From positions 1-47,889 of the forward strand of contig CAZTTG010000049.1 of the NCBI GenBank assembly GCA_964615935.1: DNA of 47,889 bases, read 5' to 3'. The notes beneath the pieces were generated by a model. That model made no database searches. It had not been told where the DNA came from and saw only the letters and a program-made list of their open reading frames with translations. Numbering within the stretch: the stretch's first letter is position 1; the number at the start of each line of letters is the position of its first letter. This document shows positions 35,802 through 43,030 of the stretch, piece after piece. The translations under genes and the position numbers were made by a program. This DNA comes from CAZTTG01 sp964615935 (GTDB lineage: Bacteria; Planctomycetota; UBA1135; GCA-002686595).

Positions 35802-37250
35802 ATGTACAGCAGGAGCCGCAAGCTCGCCGTCGCGTTCCTGGCCGGGGCGGGGGTCTGCCTGGCGCTGCCGGGCCACTCCGGGGGGAGCGGGCCCCGGCGG
35901 GGCCAGGGCCGCCCCCCCAACATCCTGCTGATCGTGGCCGACGACCTGGGGTGGGGCGACGTGGGCTTCCACGGGAGCGAGATCCACACCCCCCGCCTGG
36001 ACCGGCTGGCGGCCGAGTCGGTGGAGCTCGAGCGCTTCTACGTCCAGCCCCTGTGCACCCCCACCCGGGCTGGCCTCTTCACCGGCCGCAGTCCGATCCG
36101 CCTGGGCCTGCAGTGGTCCACCATCCGCTCCTGGTCCGAGCGGGGCCTCGATCCGCGGGAGGTCCTGCTCCCCGAGCTGCTGCGCCGGGCCGGGTACCGG
36201 ACGGCGCTCGTGGGCAAGTGGCACCTGGGCCACGCCAGCGAGGAGTACCTGCCCCGGCAGCGCGGCTTCGACTCCTTCTACGGCCACCTGACCGGCACCA
36301 TCGACTACTACGAGCACGCCGTCCACGGCAGCCTGGACTGGCAGCGCGACGGGGCCTCGGTGCGCGAGGAGGGCTACAGCACCCACCTCCTCGCGCGGGA
36401 GGCGGTGCGCACCATCGAGCAGAGCTCCGAGGAGCGCCCCTTCTTCCTGTGCCTGGCCTTCAACGCCCCCCACGCGCCGCTGCAGTCGCCGCCCGGCTAT
36501 CGCAAGCGCTACGCCTCGATCCCCGACGTGGACCGGCGCATCTACGCGAACATGGTCCAGACCCTGGACGGCGCGATCGGATCGGTGCTCGACGCCCTCG
36601 ACGCGCGGGGGCTGCGCGAGGACACCCTGGTGTGGTTCCTGAGCGACAACGGCGCGGCCACCGCGCAGGGCGGCTCCAACCGGCCCCTGCGGGGGGGCAA
36701 GGGGAACACCTTCGAGGGCGGCATCCGCGTGCCCTCCCTGGTGCGCTACCCCTCCCTGCTGACGGGGGGGCGACGCACCCGCAAGATCGTCAGCTTCCTG
36801 GACGTCCTCCCCACCCTCCTCGGCCAGGCGGGCGCCGATCCGCCCGAGGGGATCGAGCTCGACGGCCGCGACGCCTGGCCGCTGATCGACGGCAGCGGCA
36901 CCGCTCCCGAGGTCGAGCTGCACTTCGCCGCCCGGACCGTCCACCACAGCTCGGTGGCGATCATCAACCCCCGCTGGAAGATGATCCGCGAGACCGAGCT
37001 GGCCACGGACGCGAGGACGCTCCACCTGTATCAGGTGGACCGCGACCCGATGGAGGGCAACAACCTGGGACTGGAGGAGCCCAGCGTCATGGGCGGCCTC
37101 CACGGCCGCCTGGTGAACGTGCTGGAGGCCTACCCGGTGGACGGGCTGACCTGGGAGCGACTCGACCGCCCGGCCTACGAGAGGCCGGCCGACCTGAACA
37201 TCCTCGCCCGGCCGACCGAGGCCTCGGCCGGGCGGGAGCCGGGGCGCTAG
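35802..37250 (+). CDS. Type I sulfatase (Cys-type), exported
   Basis: The 482-residue enzyme cleaves sulfate esters. It has an N-terminal hydrophobic export signal (LAVAFLAGAGVCLALPG), the metal pair in ADDLGWGDVGFHG (Asp47, Asp48), the canonical formylglycine motif Cys85-Thr-Pro-Thr-Arg89, then KWHLGH, NAPHAPLQ and LSDNG. It thus differs from the three Thr-type paralogues in this window. Maturation needs a formylglycine-generating enzyme, which must be encoded elsewhere. It overlaps the convergent SGNH hydrolase gene by four bases at the stop codons. Confidence 0.93.
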   Translation: MYSRSRKLAVAFLAGAGVCLALPGHSGGSGPRRGQGRPPNILLIVADDLGWGDVGFHGSEIHTPRLDRLAAESVELERFYVQPLCTPTRAGLFTGRSPIRLGLQWSTIRSWSERGLDPREVLLPELLRRAGYRTALVGKWHLGHASEEYLPRQRGFDSFYGHLTGTIDYYEHAVHGSLDWQRDGASVREEGYSTHLLAREAVRTIEQSSEERPFFLCLAFNAPHAPLQSPPGYRKRYASIPDVDRRIYANMVQTLDGAIGSVLDALDARGLREDTLVWFLSDNGAATAQGGSNRPLRGGKGNTFEGGIRVPSLVRYPSLLTGGRRTRKIVSFLDVLPTLLGQAGADPPEGIELDGRDAWPLIDGSGTAPEVELHFAARTVHHSSVAIINPRWKMIRETELATDARTLHLYQVDRDPMEGNNLGLEEPSVMGGLHGRLVNVLEAYPVDGLTWERLDRPAYERPADLNILARPTEASAGREPGR

Positions 37251-38260
37251 CGAGGCGGGCAGGTCTCGGCGACGTACCCGGCGATCCGCTCGGCCACCAG
37301 GCGCAGGCCCTCGCCCTGGGGGTGGATCCCGTCGTGCCTGAAGAGCGCCTCCAGCTCGGGGAGGCGGTTGAAGTCGGCCTCGAGGTCGAGCAGCCCGGCC
37401 CCGGTCCCGGCGGCCACCTCGCGTACGATCCCGTTGTACTGGCGGTGCAGGCGCATGCAGTCCTCGGCGCTGGCGACGACGCCCTGCTCGAGGAGCGCCT
37501 CGGGCACGCCGAGCCGGTAGTGGGAGGTCGGGGCGGTGATGAAGACCACGGGCACGCCCTGCCCGGCGAGGACCTCGTGGATGCGCTCGAGGTTCCGCCG
37601 GTACTCGGCCGGCGGCACCCGGGGGGACTCCAGGGGGACGGGGCCGCCCCCGAGCCGCTCCGCGAGCCAGCGGATCCCCTGGACCAGGCGCAGGCGCTCC
37701 CCGGCCCACCGGAGCGTCGCGGACCGCGGGCCCTGCCCGGGGGGGCGCACGACCTTCTCCGAGTCGATGCTGCCGTAGGCGATCCAGTGGTCGTTCCAGC
37801 CGTAGTAGACGAAGGCCAGATCGGCCTGCATGCGCGCAGCGTGGAGCTCGGTGACCAGGCGGCCCTGGTGGGAGGTGTAGCCCGGGATCCCCAGGTTCAC
37901 CGCCTCGCAGCGCGGCCCGTCCGGGGGGCCGTCCCGGTTCAGGAGCTTCTCGACGATCCGCGGGTAGCCGCAGTAGGTGCAGGAGTCCCCCAGGAAGAGG
38001 GCCCTCCAGGTGCCCTCGGGCTTGGGGATCTCGATCTCCGGCCCGGGGAAGCCCAGGGAGTTGATGCTCTCGTGCTCGGGCGGCAGCTTCCAGAAAAGCC
38101 GCTCGTCGGGCTCGAAGCGAAGCAGCTCCTCGGGGGTCGGCCAGCCGAACTGCACGCCGGACACGTGCTGGAAGCCCACCAGCCGCAGGACGAGCTCGGG
38201 GATCGCCGCCGCGAGCACCAGGACGACCAGGCTCAGGAGCCACCTCCGCTTCCCCCGCAT
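37247..38260 (-). CDS. Membrane-anchored SGNH/GDSL-type hydrolase or acyltransferase
   Basis: The 337-residue product starts with an uncleaved-looking membrane anchor (RRWLLSLVVLVLAAAIPELVLRLVGF). The SGNH blocks follow: GDSCTYCG with nucleophile Ser93, an oxyanion Gly (NLGIPGYTSHQG), GWNDHW with the Asn, and DGIHPQGEG with the Asp-x-x-His pair. Such proteins deacetylate or acylate surface glycans. It lies back to back with the GT-C-like gene (divergent) and tail to tail with the sulfatase, so a part in the same envelope pathway is likely. Confidence 0.85.
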   Translation of the reverse strand: MRGKRRWLLSLVVLVLAAAIPELVLRLVGFQHVSGVQFGWPTPEELLRFEPDERLFWKLPPEHESINSLGFPGPEIEIPKPEGTWRALFLGDSCTYCGYPRIVEKLLNRDGPPDGPRCEAVNLGIPGYTSHQGRLVTELHAARMQADLAFVYYGWNDHWIAYGSIDSEKVVRPPGQGPRSATLRWAGERLRLVQGIRWLAERLGGGPVPLESPRVPPAEYRRNLERIHEVLAGQGVPVVFITAPTSHYRLGVPEALLEQGVVASAEDCMRLHRQYNGIVREVAAGTGAGLLDLEADFNRLPELEALFRHDGIHPQGEGLRLVAERIAGYVAETCPPR

Positions 38261-38369
38261 GGGCCTGGTCTACCCCGCCCGGGCGCACCCGGTCAACGCG
38301 GCGGCGGTTGGGATTGCGCCCCTCCCCCTGCTATCGTCCCGACGCGCCCCCCGGGGGGCGCGCTCCCCG

Positions 38370-39968
38370 ATGGACTCCGAGGCCGCCCGCCCGCGCTCGC
38401 CCTCCGCCTGGCCCCTCCTCCTGGCCCTGGCGCCCTGGGCGTGGCTGAGCTGGAGCTTCCGCTGGGCGTGCGACGACGCCTACATCTCCTACCGCTATGC
38501 GCGCCACCTCGCCGCGGGCGAGGGCCTGCGCTTCAACCTGGGCGAGGGGACCCCGGTCGAGGGCTACACCAACTTCCTCTGGGTGGTCTGGACCTCGCTC
38601 TTCGAGCGCCTGGGGGTCGAGGAGGTGGCGGTGGCGGCCGGCCTCAGCTCGGCCGCGTGCGGGGTTCTCCTCCTGTGGTGGCTCTCCCGGGCCCTGCAGC
38701 GGCGGCTGGGACTCTCGGCGACCTCGAGCGCGGGCGCCGCGCTGTTCCTGGCGACCCTGCCGCCCCTCGCGGTGTGGAGCACGGGAGGGCTGGAGACCCT
38801 CCCCTTCGCCCTCTTCGTCTTCCTGGCCTGGGAGCGGCTCCTGGCCGATCCGGAGCGCCCCCACCCGCTGGCGGCGGGGACCTTCCTGGCCGGGGCGTGC
38901 CTCCTGCGGGCGGACGGGGCGTGGTGGGCGGGGCTGGTGATCGTCGCGGGTCTGCTGAGCGCGCTCGGCCTCCCCGAGCGCCGGGCGCTGCGCCGCGCCG
39001 CCCTCCTGGCCGCGATCGTGCCCGCCCTGGCGGTGGCCGGGCACCTGGCCTTTCGCCTGGGCTACTACGGCGACTGGCTGCCGAACACGGCGCGGGCCAA
39101 GGTGGGGCTCTCGGGCTCGAGCTTCCTTCGCGGCCTCCAGTACGTGGGGACATCCCTGGTGGTCTTTCCCTCGGTGGTCCTGGCCCTGGTCCTGGCCTGG
39201 GGCCCCGTTCGTCGCGGGCGTCGCGGCCCGGCCTTCACGGCGGCCCTGATGGTCCTGGGCACCTTCCTGCACTCCGTCCTGGTGGGCGGGGACTTCATGT
39301 GCATGGGCCGCTTCCTGATCCCGGCCCTGCCCTTCGCGGCCCTGCTCTTCGGCTGCGCTCTCGAGGGTCTGTCGGCTCCGGGCTCATCTCCCTGGCGCCG
39401 CCGGCTCTTGCCCGCGGGCCTCGTGGCCCTCTGCGCCTACCTCTCCCTCCTGCCGGCGGCCGATCTCCACCTCGCGCCCCGGGTCCTGCGCGAGCGGCTG
39501 TACTGCCGCTGGAGCGACCGGCACTACGCGAGCGAGCTCACCGTCTGGAAGCGGATGAGGCAGCACACCGAGGACTGGTCGCGGCTCGGCCGGGCCCTGG
39601 GGATCCACGCGCAGCCGGGGGAGTCGATCGTCCAATCGGGAGTGGGGTGCATCGGGTACTACTCGGGCCTGTTCGTATACGACACCCATGGGCTGGTGAG
39701 CCGCAAGGTGGCCACGGGCCGGGCAGGCCGCAAGCGAGGGTCGGCGGGGCACGACCTCGGCCCCGATCCCAGCTTCCGCCGCGAGAGCCGGCCCACCTTC
39801 TTCGCGGCGGAGATCGTGCGGCTGCGGGAGGTCCCGGTGGACGATCCGGGGAGGGGGCTGATGGCGCGAACACTGCGGAAATACGACGCGGCGGTGCACG
39901 CGCTCTCCGAGGAGGACGGCTTCGAGGAGGGGCTGGGGCTGCGGGTATTGCGCTATCGGCCGCGGTGA
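38370..39968 (+). CDS. Polytopic GT-C-like membrane glycosyltransferase
   Basis: The 532-residue protein has about ten membrane helices, then a soluble C-terminal domain from about residue 370. The first outer loop reads CDDAYISYRYARHL and EGLRFNLGEGTPVEGYTNFLW, a pattern shared by a broad group of bacterial GT-C proteins that includes the AftB-type arabinosyltransferases. The paired Asp is the probable catalytic site. It is divergent from the SGNH hydrolase. I cannot name its sugar or acceptor. Confidence 0.75.
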   Translation: MDSEAARPRSPSAWPLLLALAPWAWLSWSFRWACDDAYISYRYARHLAAGEGLRFNLGEGTPVEGYTNFLWVVWTSLFERLGVEEVAVAAGLSSAACGVLLLWWLSRALQRRLGLSATSSAGAALFLATLPPLAVWSTGGLETLPFALFVFLAWERLLADPERPHPLAAGTFLAGACLLRADGAWWAGLVIVAGLLSALGLPERRALRRAALLAAIVPALAVAGHLAFRLGYYGDWLPNTARAKVGLSGSSFLRGLQYVGTSLVVFPSVVLALVLAWGPVRRGRRGPAFTAALMVLGTFLHSVLVGGDFMCMGRFLIPALPFAALLFGCALEGLSAPGSSPWRRRLLPAGLVALCAYLSLLPAADLHLAPRVLRERLYCRWSDRHYASELTVWKRMRQHTEDWSRLGRALGIHAQPGESIVQSGVGCIGYYSGLFVYDTHGLVSRKVATGRAGRKRGSAGHDLGPDPSFRRESRPTFFAAEIVRLREVPVDDPGRGLMARTLRKYDAAVHALSEEDGFEEGLGLRVLRYRPR

Positions 39969-40080
39969 GGGTGCGCTCGTCCGTCGGGGGCGGGACGGGC
40001 AGGGAGGCCGCGCTGCGGACATGGGCAGGCCCACCGGCGACGGGACGTGTGCCCCGCCACTCGACAGGGGGCCTGTCTCC

Positions 40081-40525
40081 GCGCGGCCCACTGGCCGCGC
40101 CCGGCGCCGAGTGGCGCCGTGACGCCACGCGAGGTGCGCGAAGCGCACCGAGCATGTGGCGTGATCATCGGTCGAACCGTCCGACGCCGTGGTTGCGTGG
40201 GCCTCGCCTCACGGCTGGAGGAATCGTCCGTGGGGGCAGGAACGCCGTGGGCCTCCCGGCAGGCTGTGACGAGGTGCGTCCGCTCCGCGGGCGCACCGAG
40301 TAGACCGCTCACACCTGCCTTTGCGTCGGTCGCGGCCTCACGGCCACAGCAATCGCCCGCTGGGGCAGGAATCCCGTGGGCCTCCCGGCAGGCTGTGACG
40401 AGGTGCGCCCGCTCCGCGGGCGCACCGAGTAGACCGCTCACGTCTGCCGTTGCTCCGGCCCCCGCCCCACCCCCACACGGATCGGTATCGGGTGCAGGAA
40501 CCCCTCGGACTTCCCCTCAGGCTCG
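40081..40525. repeat. Array of 129-bp tandem repeats, each carrying a GC hairpin, in a 580-bp gene-free gap
   Basis: The gap 39969-40548 between convergent genes holds no gene I can support. Two close copies (40207-40335 and 40336-40464) are followed by a diverged partial copy (40465 to about 40525) in ungapped register and preceded by a partial copy with the same hairpin. The hairpins are GGTGCGC-GAA-GCGCACC at 40133-40149, an 11-bp stem at 40273-40297 with one G-U pair, and a perfect 11-bp stem (GGTGCGCCCGC/GCGGGCGCACC, loop TCC) at 40402-40426. A further stem GCGCGGCC/GGCCGCGC lies at 40081-40100. The array could be a structured RNA, a terminator cluster or protein-binding sites. Confidence 0.8.
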
Positions 40526-40548
40526 ACGAGTCCGCGTGGAGTCCACCC

Positions 40549-41937
40549 TCAATCCCCCGCGTACCCCAGCTTCCGCAGCTCCTCGAGCTCCTCGGCCCCG
40601 ATGAAGCGCTCGCTCTCCCCCAGCGACCCCTCCCGGGCGAACTCCTCCTCGGCCTCGAGCCGGCTGCGCAGCTCCTCCACCAGCTCGGGGAGCTCGGCGG
40701 CCAGATCGCGCAGCTCCCCGGGGTCGCGCTCGAGGTCGTAGAGCTCGAGCCTCCCGTTCTGGTCGTCCCGGATCAGCTTGTAGCGCTCGATGAGAACGGC
40801 CTTCTTGTGGGTCCGCTTCTCCTCGTTGGCGCGCCCTCCGGGGACGAAGTCCACCTCCAGGAACAGCGTACCGGCCACGCTGGTCCCTCCCGACCGCAGC
40901 AGTGCCGCCAGCGACGGGGCCTGGAAGGAATGCCCCCCGGGATCCACTCCCGCCAGCTCCAACAGGGTCGGAGTCAGCGAAGCCAGGCTCACGGCCTCCT
41001 CGACCGCCCGCCCCGCCCCGCCGACGCCGGGCCCGCGCACGATCAGGGGAACCCGCACAAGCTCGTCATACAGGGTCCGCGTGTGCCCCAGCCAGCCGTG
41101 GTCCAGGAACTCCTCCCCGTGGTCGGCGGTGACCACCACCACGGTCTCCCCCTCGAGCCCCAGCGCGTCCAGCTCCTCCAGCACGCCCCCGATCCCCTCG
41201 TCGGTGAAGCGCACCTCCTCGTCGTAGAGGTCGACCAGGAAGCGCAGCTCCTCCGCGCTGAGGTCCTCCTGGATCGCGCGCAGCTCCTTGATGTCCTCGT
41301 CGCCCTCCAGCCGCCCGGCGCGCGAGGCCGCGAAGTCGCAGCCCTCGTGGTCGCGGTAGTTGTAGTGGGGATCGAAGTAGTGCAGGAAGAGGAAGAAGGG
41401 CCGCTCGCCCGCCGAGAGCTCGCGCAGCAGCTCGCGCCCCTGCCGGGTGACGCCGGGGGTGGACACGAAGTCGTTGTCCCCGGCGCAGTCCTCCCGGAAG
41501 ACGTCGAAGCCCTGGTCGAAGCGGTACTTCGCCCCCACCAGGGCCGAGCTGACCGAGGCCGCGGTGGCGTAGCCGCGCCGAGCGAGGAGCTCGGCCAGGG
41601 TCAGGGCCTCGTCGGGCACCTGCGAGGTGATGCGCTTCACCCCGTGCCCGCTGGGATACAGACCGGTCAGGATCGAGGCCACCGAGGGGATGGTCCAGGG
41701 CGCGGTCGCGTAGGCCCTCTCGAAGCGCACGCCCCGGGCCGCCAGGGCGTCGAGGCGCGGCGAGGTGTCCCGCTCCGAGCCGTAGCAGCCCAGGTGATCG
41801 CGGCGCAGGGTGTCGACCACCACCAGGACCAGGTTGGGCGGGCGGGCAGGGGTCTCGTCCGTCCGCCCGCAGCCCCCCGCGAGGAGAGCGGTCAGCAGGG
41901 CGGCGGTCGTGATTCTCCTCAGCTCGTCCATCGGCAT
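40549..41937 (-). CDS. Third sulfatase-fold lipoprotein with Thr at the nucleophile position
   Basis: The 462-residue lipoprotein (TTAALLTALLAGGC, Cys23) has metal motif VVVDTLRRDHLGCYG (Asp42) and VTADHGEEFLDHGWLGH. Its nucleophile motif is APWTIPSVASILTGLYP, so Thr82 again replaces Cys or Ser. The tail ends LRKLGYAG, like the proteins at 1197 and 4604. It lacks the canonical C-x-P-S/T-R of its neighbour at 35802. Starts at 41937 or 41931 are both possible and neither has a strong ribosome site. Confidence 0.85.
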   Translation of the reverse strand: MPMDELRRITTAALLTALLAGGCGRTDETPARPPNLVLVVVDTLRRDHLGCYGSERDTSPRLDALAARGVRFERAYATAPWTIPSVASILTGLYPSGHGVKRITSQVPDEALTLAELLARRGYATAASVSSALVGAKYRFDQGFDVFREDCAGDNDFVSTPGVTRQGRELLRELSAGERPFFLFLHYFDPHYNYRDHEGCDFAASRAGRLEGDEDIKELRAIQEDLSAEELRFLVDLYDEEVRFTDEGIGGVLEELDALGLEGETVVVVTADHGEEFLDHGWLGHTRTLYDELVRVPLIVRGPGVGGAGRAVEEAVSLASLTPTLLELAGVDPGGHSFQAPSLAALLRSGGTSVAGTLFLEVDFVPGGRANEEKRTHKKAVLIERYKLIRDDQNGRLELYDLERDPGELRDLAAELPELVEELRSRLEAEEEFAREGSLGESERFIGAEELEELRKLGYAGD

Positions 41938-42109
41938 GCGTGCTTGGACCCGGCGCCGGGGCTCCGAACGGGCCGAGCCGGGCCCGCCTAGCCTACGGCA
42001 CCGAGCAAGCCCTGTGAATCCGCGGAGCGCGGGTTGCCCGAGGGATGTGGGATGGAGCCGGGCGGGCGCGGTGGGAACACCACGAGCCCGGCCCTTGCCC
42101 TTCGGGGCG

Positions 42110-42120
42110 TCTGGTATCAT
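42110..42120 (+). promoter_or_regulatory. Conserved promoter core upstream of the one-blade propeller gene
   Basis: TCTGGTATCAT contains a TATCAT -10 (42115-42120) with an extended TGG just before it. The identical 11-mer precedes the paralogous gene (42984-42994), which points to a conserved promoter rather than chance. Confidence 0.5.
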
Positions 42121-42146
42121 GGGAGGGGATCTCTCGCGCGGCGCGC

Positions 42147-42899
42147 GTGGGACCACCGATAAAGAGACTCAGGGCCTCGAATGGTATCCGGATCCTCACA
42201 TGGGTGGCAGGGGCGGCGGTCTTTGCGCTTGCAGGACACACGGCTCTCTTCGCCGCCCCATCGCAATGCAACTCGGGGGCTACCGAGCGGGTCAGCGTCA
42301 GCTCGAGTGGTGTCCAGGGGAGTGGGACGTCGTCCAACGGCTCAGGTTCCCTCTCCGCAAGCGGCCGTTACGTGGTGTTCTCGAGTGAGGCCTCGAATCT
42401 CGTGCAGGGCGACACCAACCTGAAGAAGGACGTCTTGGTCCATGACTGCGGGCCGCTCGCCCTGCCCGTTGTCTACTGCATCGCCAAGACGAACTCGCTG
42501 GGCTGTGCCGGCGCGATCGGATTCACGGGCACTCCCAGCGCGACCGCCGGCAGTGGGTTCCGGGTCGATGCGACCAACGTCTTCAGCCACAAGAGCGGTC
42601 TGCTGTTCTACGGTTTGCGCGGCTCCACGCTGATCCCCTTCCAGGGGGGCTGGCTCTGCGTTCGGCCGCCGCTTCGGCGCACGCCGGTGCAGAGCTCCGG
42701 CGGCCTCCTGCCGCCGCCCTCGAGGGACTGCACGGGGGTCTTCTCCATCGACTTCAACGCCTGGATCGCGAGCGGTGCGGATCCGACCCTGGTGACCGGC
42801 CGGGAAGTGTGGGCTCAGTACTGGAGCCGGGATCCGGGCTTCCCGCCCCCGGAAGGCAGCAACCTGACCGACGCGCTGGCCTTCGCGATCGGGTCGTGA
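42147..42899 (+). CDS. Short exported protein: one propeller blade plus the shared C-terminal domain (deletion derivative of the next gene)
   Basis: From GTG 42147 the 250-residue product has an export signal (ILTWVAGAAVFALAGHTALFAAP), a single propeller blade (SVSSSGVQG, SGRYVVFSSEASNLVQGDTN) and then a roughly 135-residue C-terminal domain (VVYCIAKTNSLGC to LTDALAFAI). Blade and C-terminal domain are nearly identical to blade one and the C-terminus of the gene at 43031. The blade-1 TNLKKDV sequence joins directly to the DCGP that ends blade 7 there, as if six blades were deleted. At the position of the paralogue's ATG this gene has ATA (42159), so the start is uncertain and it may be poorly expressed or non-functional. 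Confidence 0.6.
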   Translation: MGPPIKRLRASNGIRILTWVAGAAVFALAGHTALFAAPSQCNSGATERVSVSSSGVQGSGTSSNGSGSLSASGRYVVFSSEASNLVQGDTNLKKDVLVHDCGPLALPVVYCIAKTNSLGCAGAIGFTGTPSATAGSGFRVDATNVFSHKSGLLFYGLRGSTLIPFQGGWLCVRPPLRRTPVQSSGGLLPPPSRDCTGVFSIDFNAWIASGADPTLVTGREVWAQYWSRDPGFPPPEGSNLTDALAFAIGS

Positions 42900-42983
42900 G
42901 GGGGATTCCAGCCGCGGCGCAGCAGGAGGCCTCCCGTTGTCATGGGCGGAGGATCATCGGCCCGGGCCTCGTTTCGTGCGGGA

Positions 42984-42994
42984 TCTGGTATCAT
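42984..42994 (+). promoter_or_regulatory. Conserved promoter core upstream of the seven-blade propeller gene
   Basis: The same TCTGGTATCAT as at 42110, with TATCAT at 42989-42994, lies 36 bases before the ATG at 43031. No convincing -35 is shared, so an activator or extended -10 is likely. Confidence 0.5.
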
Positions 42995-43030
42995 CAGGAT
43001 TCCCTGCAGAGATCGCAGGTGGAACCCCCG

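Noticed and set aside
35951..40303. A 1450-codon open frame on the plus strand across the sulfatase, SGNH and GT-C genes
   Set aside because: It is Pro/Arg/Gly-rich with no domain and overlaps three recognisable genes in other frames.
40207..40525. Possible CRISPR array
   Set aside because: Units are 129 bp and conserved over most of their length, with no short repeat/unique spacer alternation and no cas genes nearby.
39953..40604. Open frames on both strands across the 129-bp repeats, with repeated peptides
   Set aside because: Both strands are equally open because the period is a multiple of three; composition is Pro/Ala/Arg-rich, no ribosome site or signal is seen, and hairpins explain the conservation better.
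42045..42146. An earlier ATG start (42045) for the short propeller gene
   Set aside because: It would place the conserved TCTGGTATCAT promoter core inside the coding region, and the extra residues have no counterpart in the paralogue.
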